Assembly (NCBI GenBank): GCA_963750295.1
Contig: CAVVPY010000006.1
Coordinates: forward strand, 107,537-171,536
DNA from: CAVVPY01 sp963750295
GTDB lineage: Bacteria > Actinomycetota > Actinomycetes > Mycobacteriales > Jatrophihabitantaceae
Reading direction: 5' to 3'
Length of the DNA stretch: 64,000 nucleotides
Shown: in pieces, positions 55,868 through 64,000 of the stretch
How the letters are laid out: each line of letters starts with the position of its first letter
Numbering within the stretch: position 1 is the stretch's first letter
Translations under genes and position numbers: made by a program
The notes under the pieces: model-generated
Seen by the model: only the letters and a program-made list of their open reading frames with translations
The model's database searches: none
What the model was told of the DNA's origin: nothing

Positions 55868-57979
55868 GTGACCCGAGGGGGGACCATAGACGACGTCGCC
55901 GCGGCGGACACGCGACAGCCGGTATCGACGGTCGCGGCCATCCGTGGCGTCCTTCGGGTGACGGCCCTGCGGCGGTTGTGGTACTCGACGGCATTGTCCA
56001 GCCTCGGTGACTGGCTCGGCCTGCTCGCCACCACGGCACTCGCCACCACCCTCGCAAGCGGGTATCAGGCGCAGAACTACGCACTCGGCGGGGTGCTCGT
56101 CGTCAAGCTGTTGCCGGCGGTGTTCCTCGGCCCGCTCGCCGGCGCGTTCGCCGACCGGTTCGACCGTCGCCGCACCATGATCATCTCCGACCTCATCCGG
56201 TTCGTGCTGTTCCTGAGCATTCCGCTGGCAGCGTTGGTCGTGACGAACCGGCAGACGCTGGCCTGGCTGCTGATCGCCAGCTTCCTGATCGAATGCGTGA
56301 GCCTGTTCTGGATGCCCGCCAAGGACGCGAGCGTGCCGAACCTGGTCCGCCGCGACCAGGTCGAGGCGGCCAACCAGCTGAGCCTGATCACCACCTACGG
56401 GTTGACACCGGTCGCGGGTGCCGGCCTGTTCTCGGTGCTCGCCCTGATCACGAACGTCCTGGCGCGGCACCTCAGCTTCTTCGAGACCAACCCCGTCAAT
56501 CTCGCGCTCTACTTCAACGCCGCCACCTTCCTGGTCGGCGCGATCGTCGTCGTGTTCATCCCGGAGATCAGCGGGCGGCGCTCGGTGCGTCCGGCCGACG
56601 AGCAGCCCGGCCTGCTGTTCATGCTCCGCGAGGGTGCGAGCTTCGTCCGCGGCTCGCGCCTGGTCGGCGGCCTGATCATCGGCTTGATCGGTGCCTTCGT
56701 CGCCGCCGGAGCCGTCATCGGCGCGGGCAAGATCTTCGTCGAGAGCCTGGGCGGCGGCGACGCGGCCTACGGCATGCTCTTCGGAGCCGTCTTCGTCGGT
56801 CTCGGGTCCGGGATGGCGTTTGGCCCGAAGGTGGCGCGGGACCTGTCACGCCGACGGCTGTTCGGGCTCGCGCTGGTGTTCGCCGCGGTGTGCCTGATCC
56901 TGACCGCGGTCATGCCACAGGTCGCGCTCGCGATCGTGTTCGTGGTGGGCATCGGCTTCGGGGCCGGCGTCGCCTACCTGGCCGGCATGACGCTGCTCGG
57001 CACCGACGTCGACGACGAGATGCGCGGCCGGGTGTTCGCGATCCTGCAGTCGATGATCCGCGTCGTCCTCATCCTTGCCCTGTCCTCGGTGCCGTTCGCC
57101 GTCGCCCAGGTGGGCGAGCGCAGGATCGACTTCGCCGGGATGCACGGCACCGTGGACGGCACCCGGTTCGTGCTGGTGACCGGCGGCATCCTGGCCCTGA
57201 TCGCCGGACTGTTCGCCTACCGCAAGATGGACGACCGCGAACAGGTGGCGCTGCTGGCCGACGTGCGCGCGTCCCTGCGCGGTGATGCGACAGCGCGACG
57301 GCGCATGCGAAGCGGCGGGCTGTTCGTGGCGTTCGAGGGCGGCGAGGGATCGGGCAAGTCAACCCAGGTCGCGATGCTGGCCGCGCACCTGCGCGAGCGC
57401 GGGCTGGCCGTCACCGTCACGCACGAACCCGGCGCGACACCGGTCGGTGAGCGCATCCGCGATCTCGTGCTGCACCATCACGAGCCGCTGTCCGCGCGCG
57501 CCGAAGCGCTGCTGTTCGCGGCCGACCGAGCGCACCACGTCGACACCGTCATCCGTCCGGCCCTGGACCGCGGCGAGATCGTGCTCACCGACCGCTACAT
57601 CGACTCCTCGCTCGCCTACCAGGGCGTCGGCCGCGACCTGACCATCGACGAGGTGCGCCGGATCTCGCGGTGGGCGTCGGGCGGGCTGCGGCCGGATCTG
57701 ACGGTGCTGCTCGACATCCCGGTGACCGAGGGACTGGCCCGGGCAGGCGGTCGCGGCCGTACTGACAAGCTCGAGAACGAAACGGTGCACTTCCACGAGC
57801 GCGTGCGCGCGGCCTTCCTCGTGCTCGCCGAGGCCGAGCCGAAGTACTACTGCGTCATCGACGCCCGCCTGCCCCAGGGCGTCGTGGCGGCCAAGGTCAG
57901 CGCGGTGGTCGAGCCCCACGTGACGCCGAAGCAACGCCGCGACCGTACGCGCGCCAGCTCGGCAGAGCCGGTGGGATGA
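55868..57979 (+). CDS. tmk: MFS transporter-thymidylate kinase fusion
   Basis: The protein has 703 residues. Residues about 30-460 are a 12-helix MFS transporter with LAGAFADRFDRRRTMI between helices 2 and 3. Residues about 475-690 are dTMP kinase: P-loop FEGGEGSGKST, HEPGATPVGERIR, LTDRYIDSSLAYQG and a lid region with RGRTDKLENE. The kinase makes dTDP for DNA synthesis. Fusion of the two is known in Streptomyces and relatives (SCO3542 position). What the transporter half moves is unknown. holB follows after 7 bases. Confidence 0.93.
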   Translation: MTRGGTIDDVAAADTRQPVSTVAAIRGVLRVTALRRLWYSTALSSLGDWLGLLATTALATTLASGYQAQNYALGGVLVVKLLPAVFLGPLAGAFADRFDRRRTMIISDLIRFVLFLSIPLAALVVTNRQTLAWLLIASFLIECVSLFWMPAKDASVPNLVRRDQVEAANQLSLITTYGLTPVAGAGLFSVLALITNVLARHLSFFETNPVNLALYFNAATFLVGAIVVVFIPEISGRRSVRPADEQPGLLFMLREGASFVRGSRLVGGLIIGLIGAFVAAGAVIGAGKIFVESLGGGDAAYGMLFGAVFVGLGSGMAFGPKVARDLSRRRLFGLALVFAAVCLILTAVMPQVALAIVFVVGIGFGAGVAYLAGMTLLGTDVDDEMRGRVFAILQSMIRVVLILALSSVPFAVAQVGERRIDFAGMHGTVDGTRFVLVTGGILALIAGLFAYRKMDDREQVALLADVRASLRGDATARRRMRSGGLFVAFEGGEGSGKSTQVAMLAAHLRERGLAVTVTHEPGATPVGERIRDLVLHHHEPLSARAEALLFAADRAHHVDTVIRPALDRGEIVLTDRYIDSSLAYQGVGRDLTIDEVRRISRWASGGLRPDLTVLLDIPVTEGLARAGGRGRTDKLENETVHFHERVRAAFLVLAEAEPKYYCVIDARLPQGVVAAKVSAVVEPHVTPKQRRDRTRASSAEPVG

Positions 57980-57986
57980 GCCGAAC

Positions 57987-59174
57987 ATGAGTGTGTGGGA
58001 CGAACTGATTGGCCAGGACGAGGCGGTCGAGACGCTGCAGGCGGCGGCCGCGGCGGCAGGCGAGATCGTCGCCGGCCGCCCCGCCCCGCCCGGCGTGATG
58101 ACCCACGCGTGGCTGTTCACCGGTCCGGCCGGGTCAGGACGTTCCATCGCCGCGCGTGCGCTGGCCGCGGCGCTGCAGTGCGAACGCGTACCCCGCGGCT
58201 GCGGCGAGTGCCCCGCCTGCCACACCGTCGGCAAGCGCAGCCATCCCGACGTCCACTCGGTGATACCGGAGGGACTGTCGATCCCGGTTGCCGAGATGCG
58301 CGCGGTGGTTGCCCGGGCGGCGCGGCGACCGGCACTCGGGCAGTGGCAGGTGGTCGTCATCGAGGACGCGGACCGGCTCACCGAGCAGGCGTCCAACGCG
58401 TTGCTCAAGGCCGTCGAGGAGCCGCCCGCGCGCACGGTGTTCCTGCTCTGCGTGCCGTCCCTGCACCCGGACGACGTCATGGTGACGATCCGTTCGCGCT
58501 GCCGGTTGGTCACACTGGGCACGCCGCCGCCCGAGGCGGTCGCCGCGGTGCTCGAGCGCGACGGCGTGTCCGGCGACGACGCCCGCTGGGCGGCCGCGGT
58601 CGGGCAGGGACACGTCGGCCGCTCGCGCCGGCTGTTGCGCGATCCGGACGCGCGCGCCCGGCGATCGGACGTGCTGGCGATCCCTGCCTCGCTGTCGTCC
58701 CTGCGCGCCTGCCTGGACGCGGCCGACCATCTGGTGCGCGTCGCCGAGGGCGAGGCGGCTGCCCTCTCGGCCGAGCTGGACTCTGGCGAGACAGAGGCAC
58801 TGCAGATCGCGCTGGGCGCGGGCGGCACCGGCAAGGGCGCGGCGGCCGCGACCCGCGGGACCGTCGGCGCGGTCAAGGAGTTGGAGAAGCGGCAGAAGTC
58901 GCGGGCGACCCGTGCCCAGCGCGACGCGCTGGACCGCGCGCTGGTCGACCTGGCCGGGTTCTACCGGGACGTGCTGCTCGTGCATGCGGGGACGCCGGTC
59001 GCGCCGGCCCATCCGGACGTGGCAGCGCAGGTCCGTCTCGTGGCCGACCGGGTCGACCCGCCGGGGGTGCTCCAGCGCCTCGATGCCGTGCTCGCCTGCC
59101 GCGAGGCCCTGGACCTGAACGTGAAGCCGCGCATCGCCGTCGAGGCGATGACGGCGGCGCTGCGCCTGCCCTGA
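57987..59174 (+). CDS. holB: DNA polymerase III subunit delta-prime
   Basis: The protein has 395 residues. The clamp-loader AAA+ fold shows HAWLFTGPAGSGRSIAARALA (a P-loop with Arg in place of the invariant Lys), the zinc cluster CGECPACHTVGKRSHPD at about 72-88, VVIEDADRLTEQASNALLKAVEEPP and the SRC motif in TIRSRCRLV. Delta-prime does not hydrolyse ATP, so the altered P-loop is expected. It supplies the arginine finger to DnaX. It is coupled to tmk, as in other actinobacteria. Confidence 0.92.
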   Translation: MSVWDELIGQDEAVETLQAAAAAAGEIVAGRPAPPGVMTHAWLFTGPAGSGRSIAARALAAALQCERVPRGCGECPACHTVGKRSHPDVHSVIPEGLSIPVAEMRAVVARAARRPALGQWQVVVIEDADRLTEQASNALLKAVEEPPARTVFLLCVPSLHPDDVMVTIRSRCRLVTLGTPPPEAVAAVLERDGVSGDDARWAAAVGQGHVGRSRRLLRDPDARARRSDVLAIPASLSSLRACLDAADHLVRVAEGEAAALSAELDSGETEALQIALGAGGTGKGAAAATRGTVGAVKELEKRQKSRATRAQRDALDRALVDLAGFYRDVLLVHAGTPVAPAHPDVAAQVRLVADRVDPPGVLQRLDAVLACREALDLNVKPRIAVEAMTAALRLP

Positions 59175-59200
59175 CCGGACGGCGCACATCGCGGCGCCGA

Positions 59201-59262
59201 GTGACGGATCGCGGCGCCGAGCGACGGCAAATTTCCCGTCTCCGATCTTCGCGATCCGTCAC
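59201..59262. repeat. Nested inverted repeat between holB and the PSP1 gene
   Basis: GTGACGGATCGCG (59201-59213) and CGCGATCCGTCAC (59250-59262) are perfect 13-base arms. Inside them GACGG/CCGTC (59223-59227, 59236-59240) encloses an AT-rich loop. A 20-base near-direct repeat (ATCGCGGCGCCGAG...) overlaps the left arm. It may be a terminator or processing structure. Confidence 0.65.
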
Positions 59263-59320
59263 CCGAACGCGGCGAACGCGACTGCCCGAGAGCTCCGAAC
59301 ACGATCCCGCCCCGAGGGTT

Positions 59321-59326
59321 TAGGGT
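59321..59326 (+). promoter_or_regulatory. -10 hexamer TAGGGT of the PSP1 gene, leaderless
   Basis: TAGGGT ends 6 bases before GTG 59333. Confidence 0.45.
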
Positions 59327-59332
59327 GCGGCC

Positions 59333-60157
59333 GTGGGCATGGTGTGCGCCGTGGTCTTCCAGCGGCAGGGACGGCTGTACTACGCCGACCCGGGTGCGCT
59401 GACCCCGGCTGTCGGTGAGCACGTGCTGTACCCGACCGAGGCCGGCACCGAGGTCGCCGAGGTGATGTGGGCGCCCCAGTGGGTCAGTGAGGACATCGGC
59501 GGGTTGCCCGTCCTCGCCGGAATGGCCGGGGACGCGGACCTTCAGGCCGCCACGGTCAGCCGCAAGAAGCGCGCCGCTGCGCGGGTGGCCGCGCGCAGGT
59601 TGATCCGCGAGCACGAGCTGCCGATGAAGCTGTCCGGCATCGACTACGACGTCGCGACCAACCACACGACCGTGTACTTCAGCGCGCCGCACCGGATCGA
59701 CTTTCGTGCGCTCGTGCGTGACCTGTCCGCGACGATGGACGGCAAGGTCGAGCTTCGGCAGCTCTCGGCGCGCGACGAGGCGAGGCTGACCGGCGGCATC
59801 GGCTCGTGCGGACGCGAGCTGTGCTGCGCGACGTTCCTCGTCGACTTCGAGCCGGTATCTCTGCGGATGGCCAAGGACCAGGATCTGCCGCTCAACCCGA
59901 TGCGCATCTCCGGCGCCTGCGGCCGGTTGATGTGCTGCCTGAAGTACGAGCACCCCCTGTATCAGGACTTCGCCGAGCAAGCGCCGTCCGTCGGCGAGAC
60001 GGTGGAGACGCCGGACGGCGACGGCACGGTGATCGGGCACAGCGTGCCGGGCGAGAAAGTCGTGGTCAGAATGGCCGCGGACGGCAGGGTGAGCAGGTGC
60101 GCGCTCGCGTCGGTCTGCTCGTCCCGCAAGGCCTACGACTCGCGCGACTCCTCCTGA
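59333..60157 (+). CDS. PSP1 domain protein (RicT-like)
   Basis: The protein has 274 residues. The C-terminal half (about 85-200) is the PSP1 domain, with IDFRALVRDLSATMDGKVEL and the cysteine pattern GSCGRELCCATF and ACGRLMCCLKYE. In B. subtilis RicT such cysteines bind an iron-sulfur cluster within the RicA-RicF-RicT complex that directs RNase Y processing. Actinobacteria lack most of that system, so the role here is open. It follows holB and precedes tRNA-Thr, as in related genomes. ATG 59339 is an alternative start. Confidence 0.88.
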   Translation: MGMVCAVVFQRQGRLYYADPGALTPAVGEHVLYPTEAGTEVAEVMWAPQWVSEDIGGLPVLAGMAGDADLQAATVSRKKRAAARVAARRLIREHELPMKLSGIDYDVATNHTTVYFSAPHRIDFRALVRDLSATMDGKVELRQLSARDEARLTGGIGSCGRELCCATFLVDFEPVSLRMAKDQDLPLNPMRISGACGRLMCCLKYEHPLYQDFAEQAPSVGETVETPDGDGTVIGHSVPGEKVVVRMAADGRVSRCALASVCSSRKAYDSRDSS

Positions 60158-60225
60158 GTTGTCGATCTGAGCCGTGTCCGACCGTCGTCCTAAGGTGCAC
60201 ACCCACCAACCATGAGGAGGACCAG

Positions 60226-60999
60226 ATGGTCACTCGCGACACGCCTTGGCCGGACGGAACACCATGCTGGGTCGATCTGATGACCCCGGATGCCGATGCG
60301 GCACAGCGCTATTACGCCGAGCTGTTCGGCTGGCAGATCGAGGTCGGCGGCCCCGACACCGGTAACTACGGCATGGCCTCGATCGGGGGGCGCAACGTCG
60401 CCGGCATCGGCCAGATGCAGATGGAACATCCACCGGTCTGGACGACCTACCTGGCGACGGGCGATGTCGAGGCGACCTGCGCGGCAGTCGAGAAAGCCGG
60501 CGGCACGGTCGTCTCACCGGCGATGGACGTCATGGACTTCGGCCGGATGGCGGTGGTACAGGATCCGAGTGGCAGCACGTTCGGGCTGTGGCAGGCGGGC
60601 ACGCACTTCGGCGTCGCGCTGGCCAACGTGCCGAACACGCTGACCTGGAACGAGCTGATGACGCGCGACTACGAGGGGGCGAAGAAGTTCCTCGCCGACG
60701 TCTTCGGCTGCACCTTCACCGATATGGGTGGCGGCCAGTTCGACTACTCGAGCATCGACATCGGCGGCACCGCTGTCGGCGGGATCGGCGCGATGCCGGC
60801 CGAGGTCCCTGACACGGTCCCGGCGCACTGGCGGGTGTACTTCGACGTCGAGGACGCCGACGGTGCGGTCGACAGGGTGACCAGTCTGGGCGGCACGGTC
60901 GTCCGCCCAGCCGCGGACATGCCGTACGGGCGCAACGCCGACGTCGCCGACCCGCAGGGGGCGGTGTTCTCGGTCATCAGGTCCACGCCTCCGCAATAG
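60226..60999 (+). CDS. VOC superfamily protein with two domains
   Basis: The protein has 257 residues made of two similar halves, each with a VOC opening (PCWVDLMTPDADAAQRYYAELFGW and LTWNELMTRDYEGAKKFLADVFGC) and a closing strand with DP.G..F (VVQDPSGSTFGLWQ and VADPQGAVFSVI). Metal ligands cannot be assigned with confidence. Related proteins are called 27 kDa antigen or hydroxylase without proof. ATG 60226 has AGGAGG at 6 bases, and TAAGGT at 60191-60196 fits as -10. Confidence 0.85.
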   Translation: MVTRDTPWPDGTPCWVDLMTPDADAAQRYYAELFGWQIEVGGPDTGNYGMASIGGRNVAGIGQMQMEHPPVWTTYLATGDVEATCAAVEKAGGTVVSPAMDVMDFGRMAVVQDPSGSTFGLWQAGTHFGVALANVPNTLTWNELMTRDYEGAKKFLADVFGCTFTDMGGGQFDYSSIDIGGTAVGGIGAMPAEVPDTVPAHWRVYFDVEDADGAVDRVTSLGGTVVRPAADMPYGRNADVADPQGAVFSVIRSTPPQ

Positions 61000-61017
61000 C
61001 AGCGGGATCCGGGCAGC

Positions 61018-61023
61018 TAGACT
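61018..61023 (+). promoter_or_regulatory. -10 hexamer TAGACT of tRNA-Thr
   Basis: TAGACT lies 40 bases before the mature 5' end. No good -35 is seen. Confidence 0.35.
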
Positions 61024-61063
61024 CGGCGGTCGCGTCATCTGGCATCACGGAGGGCGCGACGTC

Positions 61064-61140
61064 GCCGCCTTAGCTCAGTCGGCCAGAGCAACGCACTCGT
61101 AATGCGTAGGTCGTGGGTTCGACTCCCACAGGCGGCTCCA
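61064..61140 (+). tRNA. tRNA-Thr (anticodon CGT)
   Basis: The gene folds as a full cloverleaf. The acceptor GCCGCCT pairs with AGGCGGC. The anticodon stem ACGCA/TGCGT holds loop CTCGTAA, and the T loop TTCGACT is normal. The discriminator is T and CCA is encoded (61138-61140). The 215 bases after it contain no convincing gene, and no integrase or att-like copy was seen. Confidence 0.95.
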
Positions 61141-61355
61141 CGCTCGTCATCGGCTCTCAGCCGATTACAGCCCCGACGGCCCCCGTTTGGAGCCCCCGTG
61201 CGGCTTCGAAGACCTGGGCGTCGATGACGCACGTACCCGCACGGCTGCGACGTCCGCGACCTGGACGCCAAGGCCGGGACTCATCGCGGCAGATGCGGCA
61301 GGGATGGGCCGGTCTCGTACTGCGGGTCGAGCAGATGGATGCAGCTCCACCGGAA

Positions 61356-61805
61356 TCATTGTGGCGAGGGGCGGATTCTCGCTGAGCGGGTGGACGCGGC
61401 CACCGCAACTGTTCGCATCAGTCCGAGGACAGGTCCGGCGGGCAGTGCGAACCCGATCCAGTAGGTCATTTCCAGCGGCAGCAACGTGAACGAAAGCCAC
61501 CGGGCATCGGGCCGACCGGTCCATAACATCGAGCCGATCACGACCTCAGCGGCACAGACGGCGACAAACCCGGTGAGTAAGGGAAGCGAGGTGAATATCC
61601 CGATCGCTTCGAAAGGCCCTTCCCCGTACGTCGGGAACCCCATGAAGTGCCAGACATCGTGGTGCTGGGCGAAGTAGGCGGTGCCGTACGCGCCGAGCGG
61701 GCCGAATCCGAGACCGGCGGCCCAGGCCAGGGCGCCTGCTCCCCGGGCGAAGGTCCGTGTCCTCCCGCGCGGCAGTTTCCGGTTCTCGTCCGCACTGGTA
61801 ATCAC
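61356..61805 (-). CDS. Small multi-pass membrane protein
   Basis: The protein has 149 residues from GTG 61805 with four likely membrane segments (about 24-42, 62-80, 92-108 and 118-136). QHHDVWHFMGFPTYGEGPFEAIG lies in a loop with three histidines. No family is recognised. Its start overlaps the stop of the SRPBCC gene as GTGA, so the two form a pair controlled from 62.3 kb. Confidence 0.6.
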   Translation of the reverse strand: MITSADENRKLPRGRTRTFARGAGALAWAAGLGFGPLGAYGTAYFAQHHDVWHFMGFPTYGEGPFEAIGIFTSLPLLTGFVAVCAAEVVIGSMLWTGRPDARWLSFTLLPLEMTYWIGFALPAGPVLGLMRTVAVAASTRSARIRPSPQ

Positions 61806-62248
61806 CCGGTGCCTGCAGCGTGCACCCGCCGCTCCAGGGCATCGCGCAGGTATCGCATGTTCGCCTTCTCGTCGCGGCGGATGGCGAACAGGAACATCGG
61901 GAAGACAAGCCAGAACCAGCCATGCGGCGTCGGCGTGAAGCTGGCGTCGAGACGTGTCCCTACCGGAACTGCGCTGAGCCGGCAATCGAAGCTCACTTCG
62001 ATCGGCCCGCCGTTGTGCATCGTCCAGCTGCGCGGCCTGTCGTACGCCACTGTCTCCAGCTCGATGTACGGGCTGCTCTTCCACTTCGCGCGGTACTTGG
62101 TACCCAGACCAACCGGACCGTCGGTGAGCTTTTCCATGGACTGGCACTTCGGGTTCCACTCGAGCTCCGCTCGATGGTCCGACAAGTAGTCAAACGCCTC
62201 CTCCGGCGAACACCTGATCACCACGGAGTTCCTGATCGGTCTTGTCAT
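61802..62248 (-). CDS. SRPBCC/polyketide-cyclase-like protein
   Basis: The protein has 148 residues. VVIRCSPEEAFDYLSDHRAELEWNP at the start, a long curved sheet and the final helix with RRDEKANMRYLRDALERRV fit the START/SRPBCC fold, which holds hydrophobic ligands. PHGWFWLVFPMFLF is strongly hydrophobic. ATG 62248 has GAGGGAG. It is divergent from tetR and overlaps the membrane protein gene, so a lipid or hydrophobic-compound response is a possible role. Confidence 0.8.
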   Translation of the reverse strand: MTRPIRNSVVIRCSPEEAFDYLSDHRAELEWNPKCQSMEKLTDGPVGLGTKYRAKWKSSPYIELETVAYDRPRSWTMHNGGPIEVSFDCRLSAVPVGTRLDASFTPTPHGWFWLVFPMFLFAIRRDEKANMRYLRDALERRVHAAGTG

Positions 62249-62269
62249 CGACGCTCCCTCGGCGATCCC

Positions 62270-62303
62270 CTACTAGAGTCACCACTAGCGAAGGAACTAG
62301 TAG
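62270..62303. promoter_or_regulatory. Inverted repeat CTACTAG...CTAGTAG, candidate TetR operator
   Basis: The arms are at 62270-62276 and 62297-62303, in the 66-base gap between divergent genes. A third ACTAG lies between them. The right arm overlaps TAGACT (62301-62306), the probable -10 of the tetR gene, 8 bases before its ATG. Confidence 0.55.
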
Positions 62304-62314
62304 ACTCCCGTCAC

Positions 62315-63031
62315 ATGCCGTCAGTCAAGGATGCGAAGCGCTCGCGTGCCGATCGAGCCCGCCAGACACGGCGCCGAATGCTGGCCAGCGCTCGCGATCT
62401 GTTCGTCGCCCAGGGATACGCCGCGACCACGATGGGGCAGGTCGCTACCCACGCCGGTGTCGCCGTCCAGACCCTCTACTACACGTTCCAAACGAAGGGA
62501 AAGTTGCTCTGCGAGGTCATCGAGGGTGTCGCAGCTGGAGACGATCCGGAACCGGTAGCGCAACGCCCGTGGATGGCGGAGATGCTCACCGCGCTGTCGG
62601 GCCAGCGAGTCCTGGCACTGGCTGTCGAACATGGCACCGGCATCTACGAACGAGCCGCTCCGCTTTGGCCCTCCGTCAACGCCGCGGCCGCGGCCGACCC
62701 CTACGTCCAGCATTACTGGGAGGGCGTGACCGCAAACCGGCGAGCGGGCCAGGCGCGCATGGTCTCTCGACTGTCCGACCTCGGTGCACTGCGCGACGGG
62801 CTCCCACCACAGCGCGCAACCGACCTCGTAGTCGTGCTCTTCGGCCACGACGTCTTCCGCGGACTACGCGGGGCCGGCTGGACAGTCACCGACTACAAGG
62901 TCTGGCTCCACACCACGCTCGTCCAGCAACTGCTGCGCAAGCAGCGGCTCGAGCTGCGCGCCAGCCGAGACTTGTCCTACGGGAAGATCCTCACCGAGCA
63001 ACGAGGACGCAGTCATACCGCGTCGTCGTGA
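62315..63031 (+). CDS. TetR-family transcriptional regulator
   Basis: The protein has 238 residues. The N-terminal HTH (about 12-58) has RRRMLASARDLFVAQGYAATTMGQVATHAGVAVQTLYYTFQTKGKLL, a classic TetR domain. The C-terminal ligand-binding part is helical, with no recognised ligand class. It is divergent from the SRPBCC-membrane pair across 66 bases that hold an inverted repeat, so it probably represses that pair and itself. It appears leaderless. Confidence 0.9.
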   Translation: MPSVKDAKRSRADRARQTRRRMLASARDLFVAQGYAATTMGQVATHAGVAVQTLYYTFQTKGKLLCEVIEGVAAGDDPEPVAQRPWMAEMLTALSGQRVLALAVEHGTGIYERAAPLWPSVNAAAAADPYVQHYWEGVTANRRAGQARMVSRLSDLGALRDGLPPQRATDLVVVLFGHDVFRGLRGAGWTVTDYKVWLHTTLVQQLLRKQRLELRASRDLSYGKILTEQRGRSHTASS

Positions 63032-63133
63032 TTCGACAATCTGGACCAACATGCAGCTAGCCATCTGACGACTCTCCGCAAGAGCGACCTCACTGCGGCA
63101 GATGCGGCACGGTCGCGGACCGCGCTGGAGGTC

Positions 63134-63601
63134 TCAGAGATACGTTTCTGGGACTGGGCCGACGATCCCCATCTCGTGCCGCTCGGAGATGAGGCTGAGC
63201 AGTTCGAGTGTCGCGGTGCCTTCCGCTTCCGCTTCGGCGAGGTCCTCAAAGAACCCGACCATGGCGGCCGGGCTAAAGATGTTCAGCTTCGCTCCGGGTT
63301 CTTGTGAGACCACCTTGAACGTGTGCGCGACGTTGGGCGGCACGTACACAAAGCTGCCTGGCGGGCACAGGTCCTGTCGCTGTTCGACAAAGATCAGGTA
63401 CGTGCCTTCGAGGACGTAGAAGGCCTCGGCAGCATCGCGGTGCACATGCATCGGCGGACCGAAGTCGGGCGGCTCCCCTTGGGTCTGAAGGAGACTGAAC
63501 GCTCCGGACGTGGCCGGTGCGTCCGCAAGCACGACTGCCTCAAAGTTGCCGAGATCGAGAAGTCGACCCTCTCCTGGTCTGATGATGAAGGGCTCGCCCA
63601 T
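63134..63601 (-). CDS. Cupin-domain protein
   Basis: The protein has 155 residues from ATG 63601. Cupin motif 1 is PPMHVHRDAAEAFYVLEGTY (two His and Glu) and motif 2 is CPPGSFVYVPPNVAHTF (His), so a full set of metal ligands is visible. It resembles small cupins annotated as quercetin-dioxygenase-like. Function is unknown. No good ribosome binding site is found, and the frame stays open to 63637. Confidence 0.78.
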   Translation of the reverse strand: MGEPFIIRPGEGRLLDLGNFEAVVLADAPATSGAFSLLQTQGEPPDFGPPMHVHRDAAEAFYVLEGTYLIFVEQRQDLCPPGSFVYVPPNVAHTFKVVSQEPGAKLNIFSPAAMVGFFEDLAEAEAEGTATLELLSLISERHEMGIVGPVPETYL

Positions 63602-63637
63602 GCGGCCAGCATCGCGGCCGATGACGGCACACCGCAA

Positions 63638-64000
63638 ACCTCAACGAGCCGTCCAGTAGTTCTTGAGCGTTCGCATGAGGCGACGAGCGGCAGACACCGG
63701 CATAGCCGCTGCGCGGATAGGCCTAGCAGGTAGCCCCTACTCGGTAACCCGCGAGGTTGTGTGAGTGAGGCCCCGGCCCGCAAACCGCTCGAGCGGTCAC
63801 GCCATAACCGTCTAGATCCGCGTGAGATCCGGGTGTTCACACTGCGGCTCCGCCTGAATGGTTATGCGATCCGTTCGCTTCACGCGTGAGCCCGCGAAAC
63901 CCTTTGTCGGCGCAAGACGCGCCCCTACCCGTCTGGGCGGGGTGCGACGGCACGTGATCATCGCGGGTTGACCCGCAGATGAATCGTTCGTGCACCTAAC
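63638..64000. other. Stretch without a supported gene
   Basis: I see no gene, RNA or mobile element here. Only a weak pair ATAACC/GGTTAT near 63803-63864 stands out. A gene entering from beyond the window end cannot be excluded. Confidence 0.5.

Noticed and set aside
61286..63109. GCGGCAGATGCGGCA at 61286-61300 and 63095-63109 as ends of a mobile element next to tRNA-Thr
   Set aside because: A 15-base match is close to chance in GC-rich DNA of this size. There is no integrase, the copies do not match the tRNA 3' end, and base composition does not change.

Overview
The window is about 64 kb of GC-rich DNA, roughly 70% by eye, from an actinobacterium. GTG starts are frequent, most operons are coupled by ATGA or GTGA overlaps, and many genes look leaderless. 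From 19.8 kb to 61 kb the gene content and order follow the region that in Mycobacterium tuberculosis runs from Rv3683 back to Rv3644c: metallophosphoesterase, ponA2, ArsA pair, RidA, MBL hydrolase, crp, nth, CoA Nudix, marP, epoxide-hydrolase-like protein, holin-like protein, HAD phosphatase, tad locus, helicase, topA, holB. The run helicase, bldG, hppA, topA, MFS-tmk, holB also matches Streptomyces. A spore- or soil-type actinomycete outside Mycobacterium, for example in the Frankiales or Jatrophihabitans neighbourhood, is my inference. The exact genus cannot be read from the sequence.

Layout. 0-17 kb is an accessory cell-envelope and exopolysaccharide locus: a DUF4012 protein, a long coiled-coil protein, a methyltransferase and a lipoprotein. 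These are followed by a coupled operon of kinase-flippase fusion, polysaccharide deacetylase, Wzy-like ligase, a Wzz-type protein with a degenerate kinase domain and a GT4 glycosyltransferase. A convergent polyprenyl sugar-phosphate transferase with a broken frame, a JmjC-like cupin protein and a BioF2/FemAB-like acetyltransferase complete it. 17-19.6 kb holds small stress-type genes around a frameshifted AraC regulator. 19.7-35.6 kb is the conserved cell-wall, redox and repair block. 35.7-40.3 kb is a seven-gene tad pilus operon. 40.3-49.7 kb holds the DECH helicase, bldG, hppA, topA and a trans-aconitate methyltransferase.

49.7-55.3 kb is the most unusual part. A tightly overlapping operon encodes a [3Fe-4S] ferredoxin, a NuoF-like protein, a four-histidine transmembrane protein, an ApbE flavin transferase and two small exported proteins that share a TGASGA motif. 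Divergent from it lies an ECF-type sigma factor with a single-pass membrane partner. I read this as a route moving electrons from the cytoplasm to flavinylated extracytoplasmic carriers. 55.3-60.2 kb is marR, an MFS-thymidylate kinase fusion, holB and a PSP1 gene. The end holds a VOC protein, tRNA-Thr and a small TetR-controlled pair.

Two features recur. At least fifteen genes carry a TAnnnT hexamer 6-8 bases before the start codon, as expected for leaderless transcripts. Six reading-frame breaks in four genes fall between 14 and 32 kb and none is seen elsewhere, which may mean sequencing error in that stretch rather than real decay.
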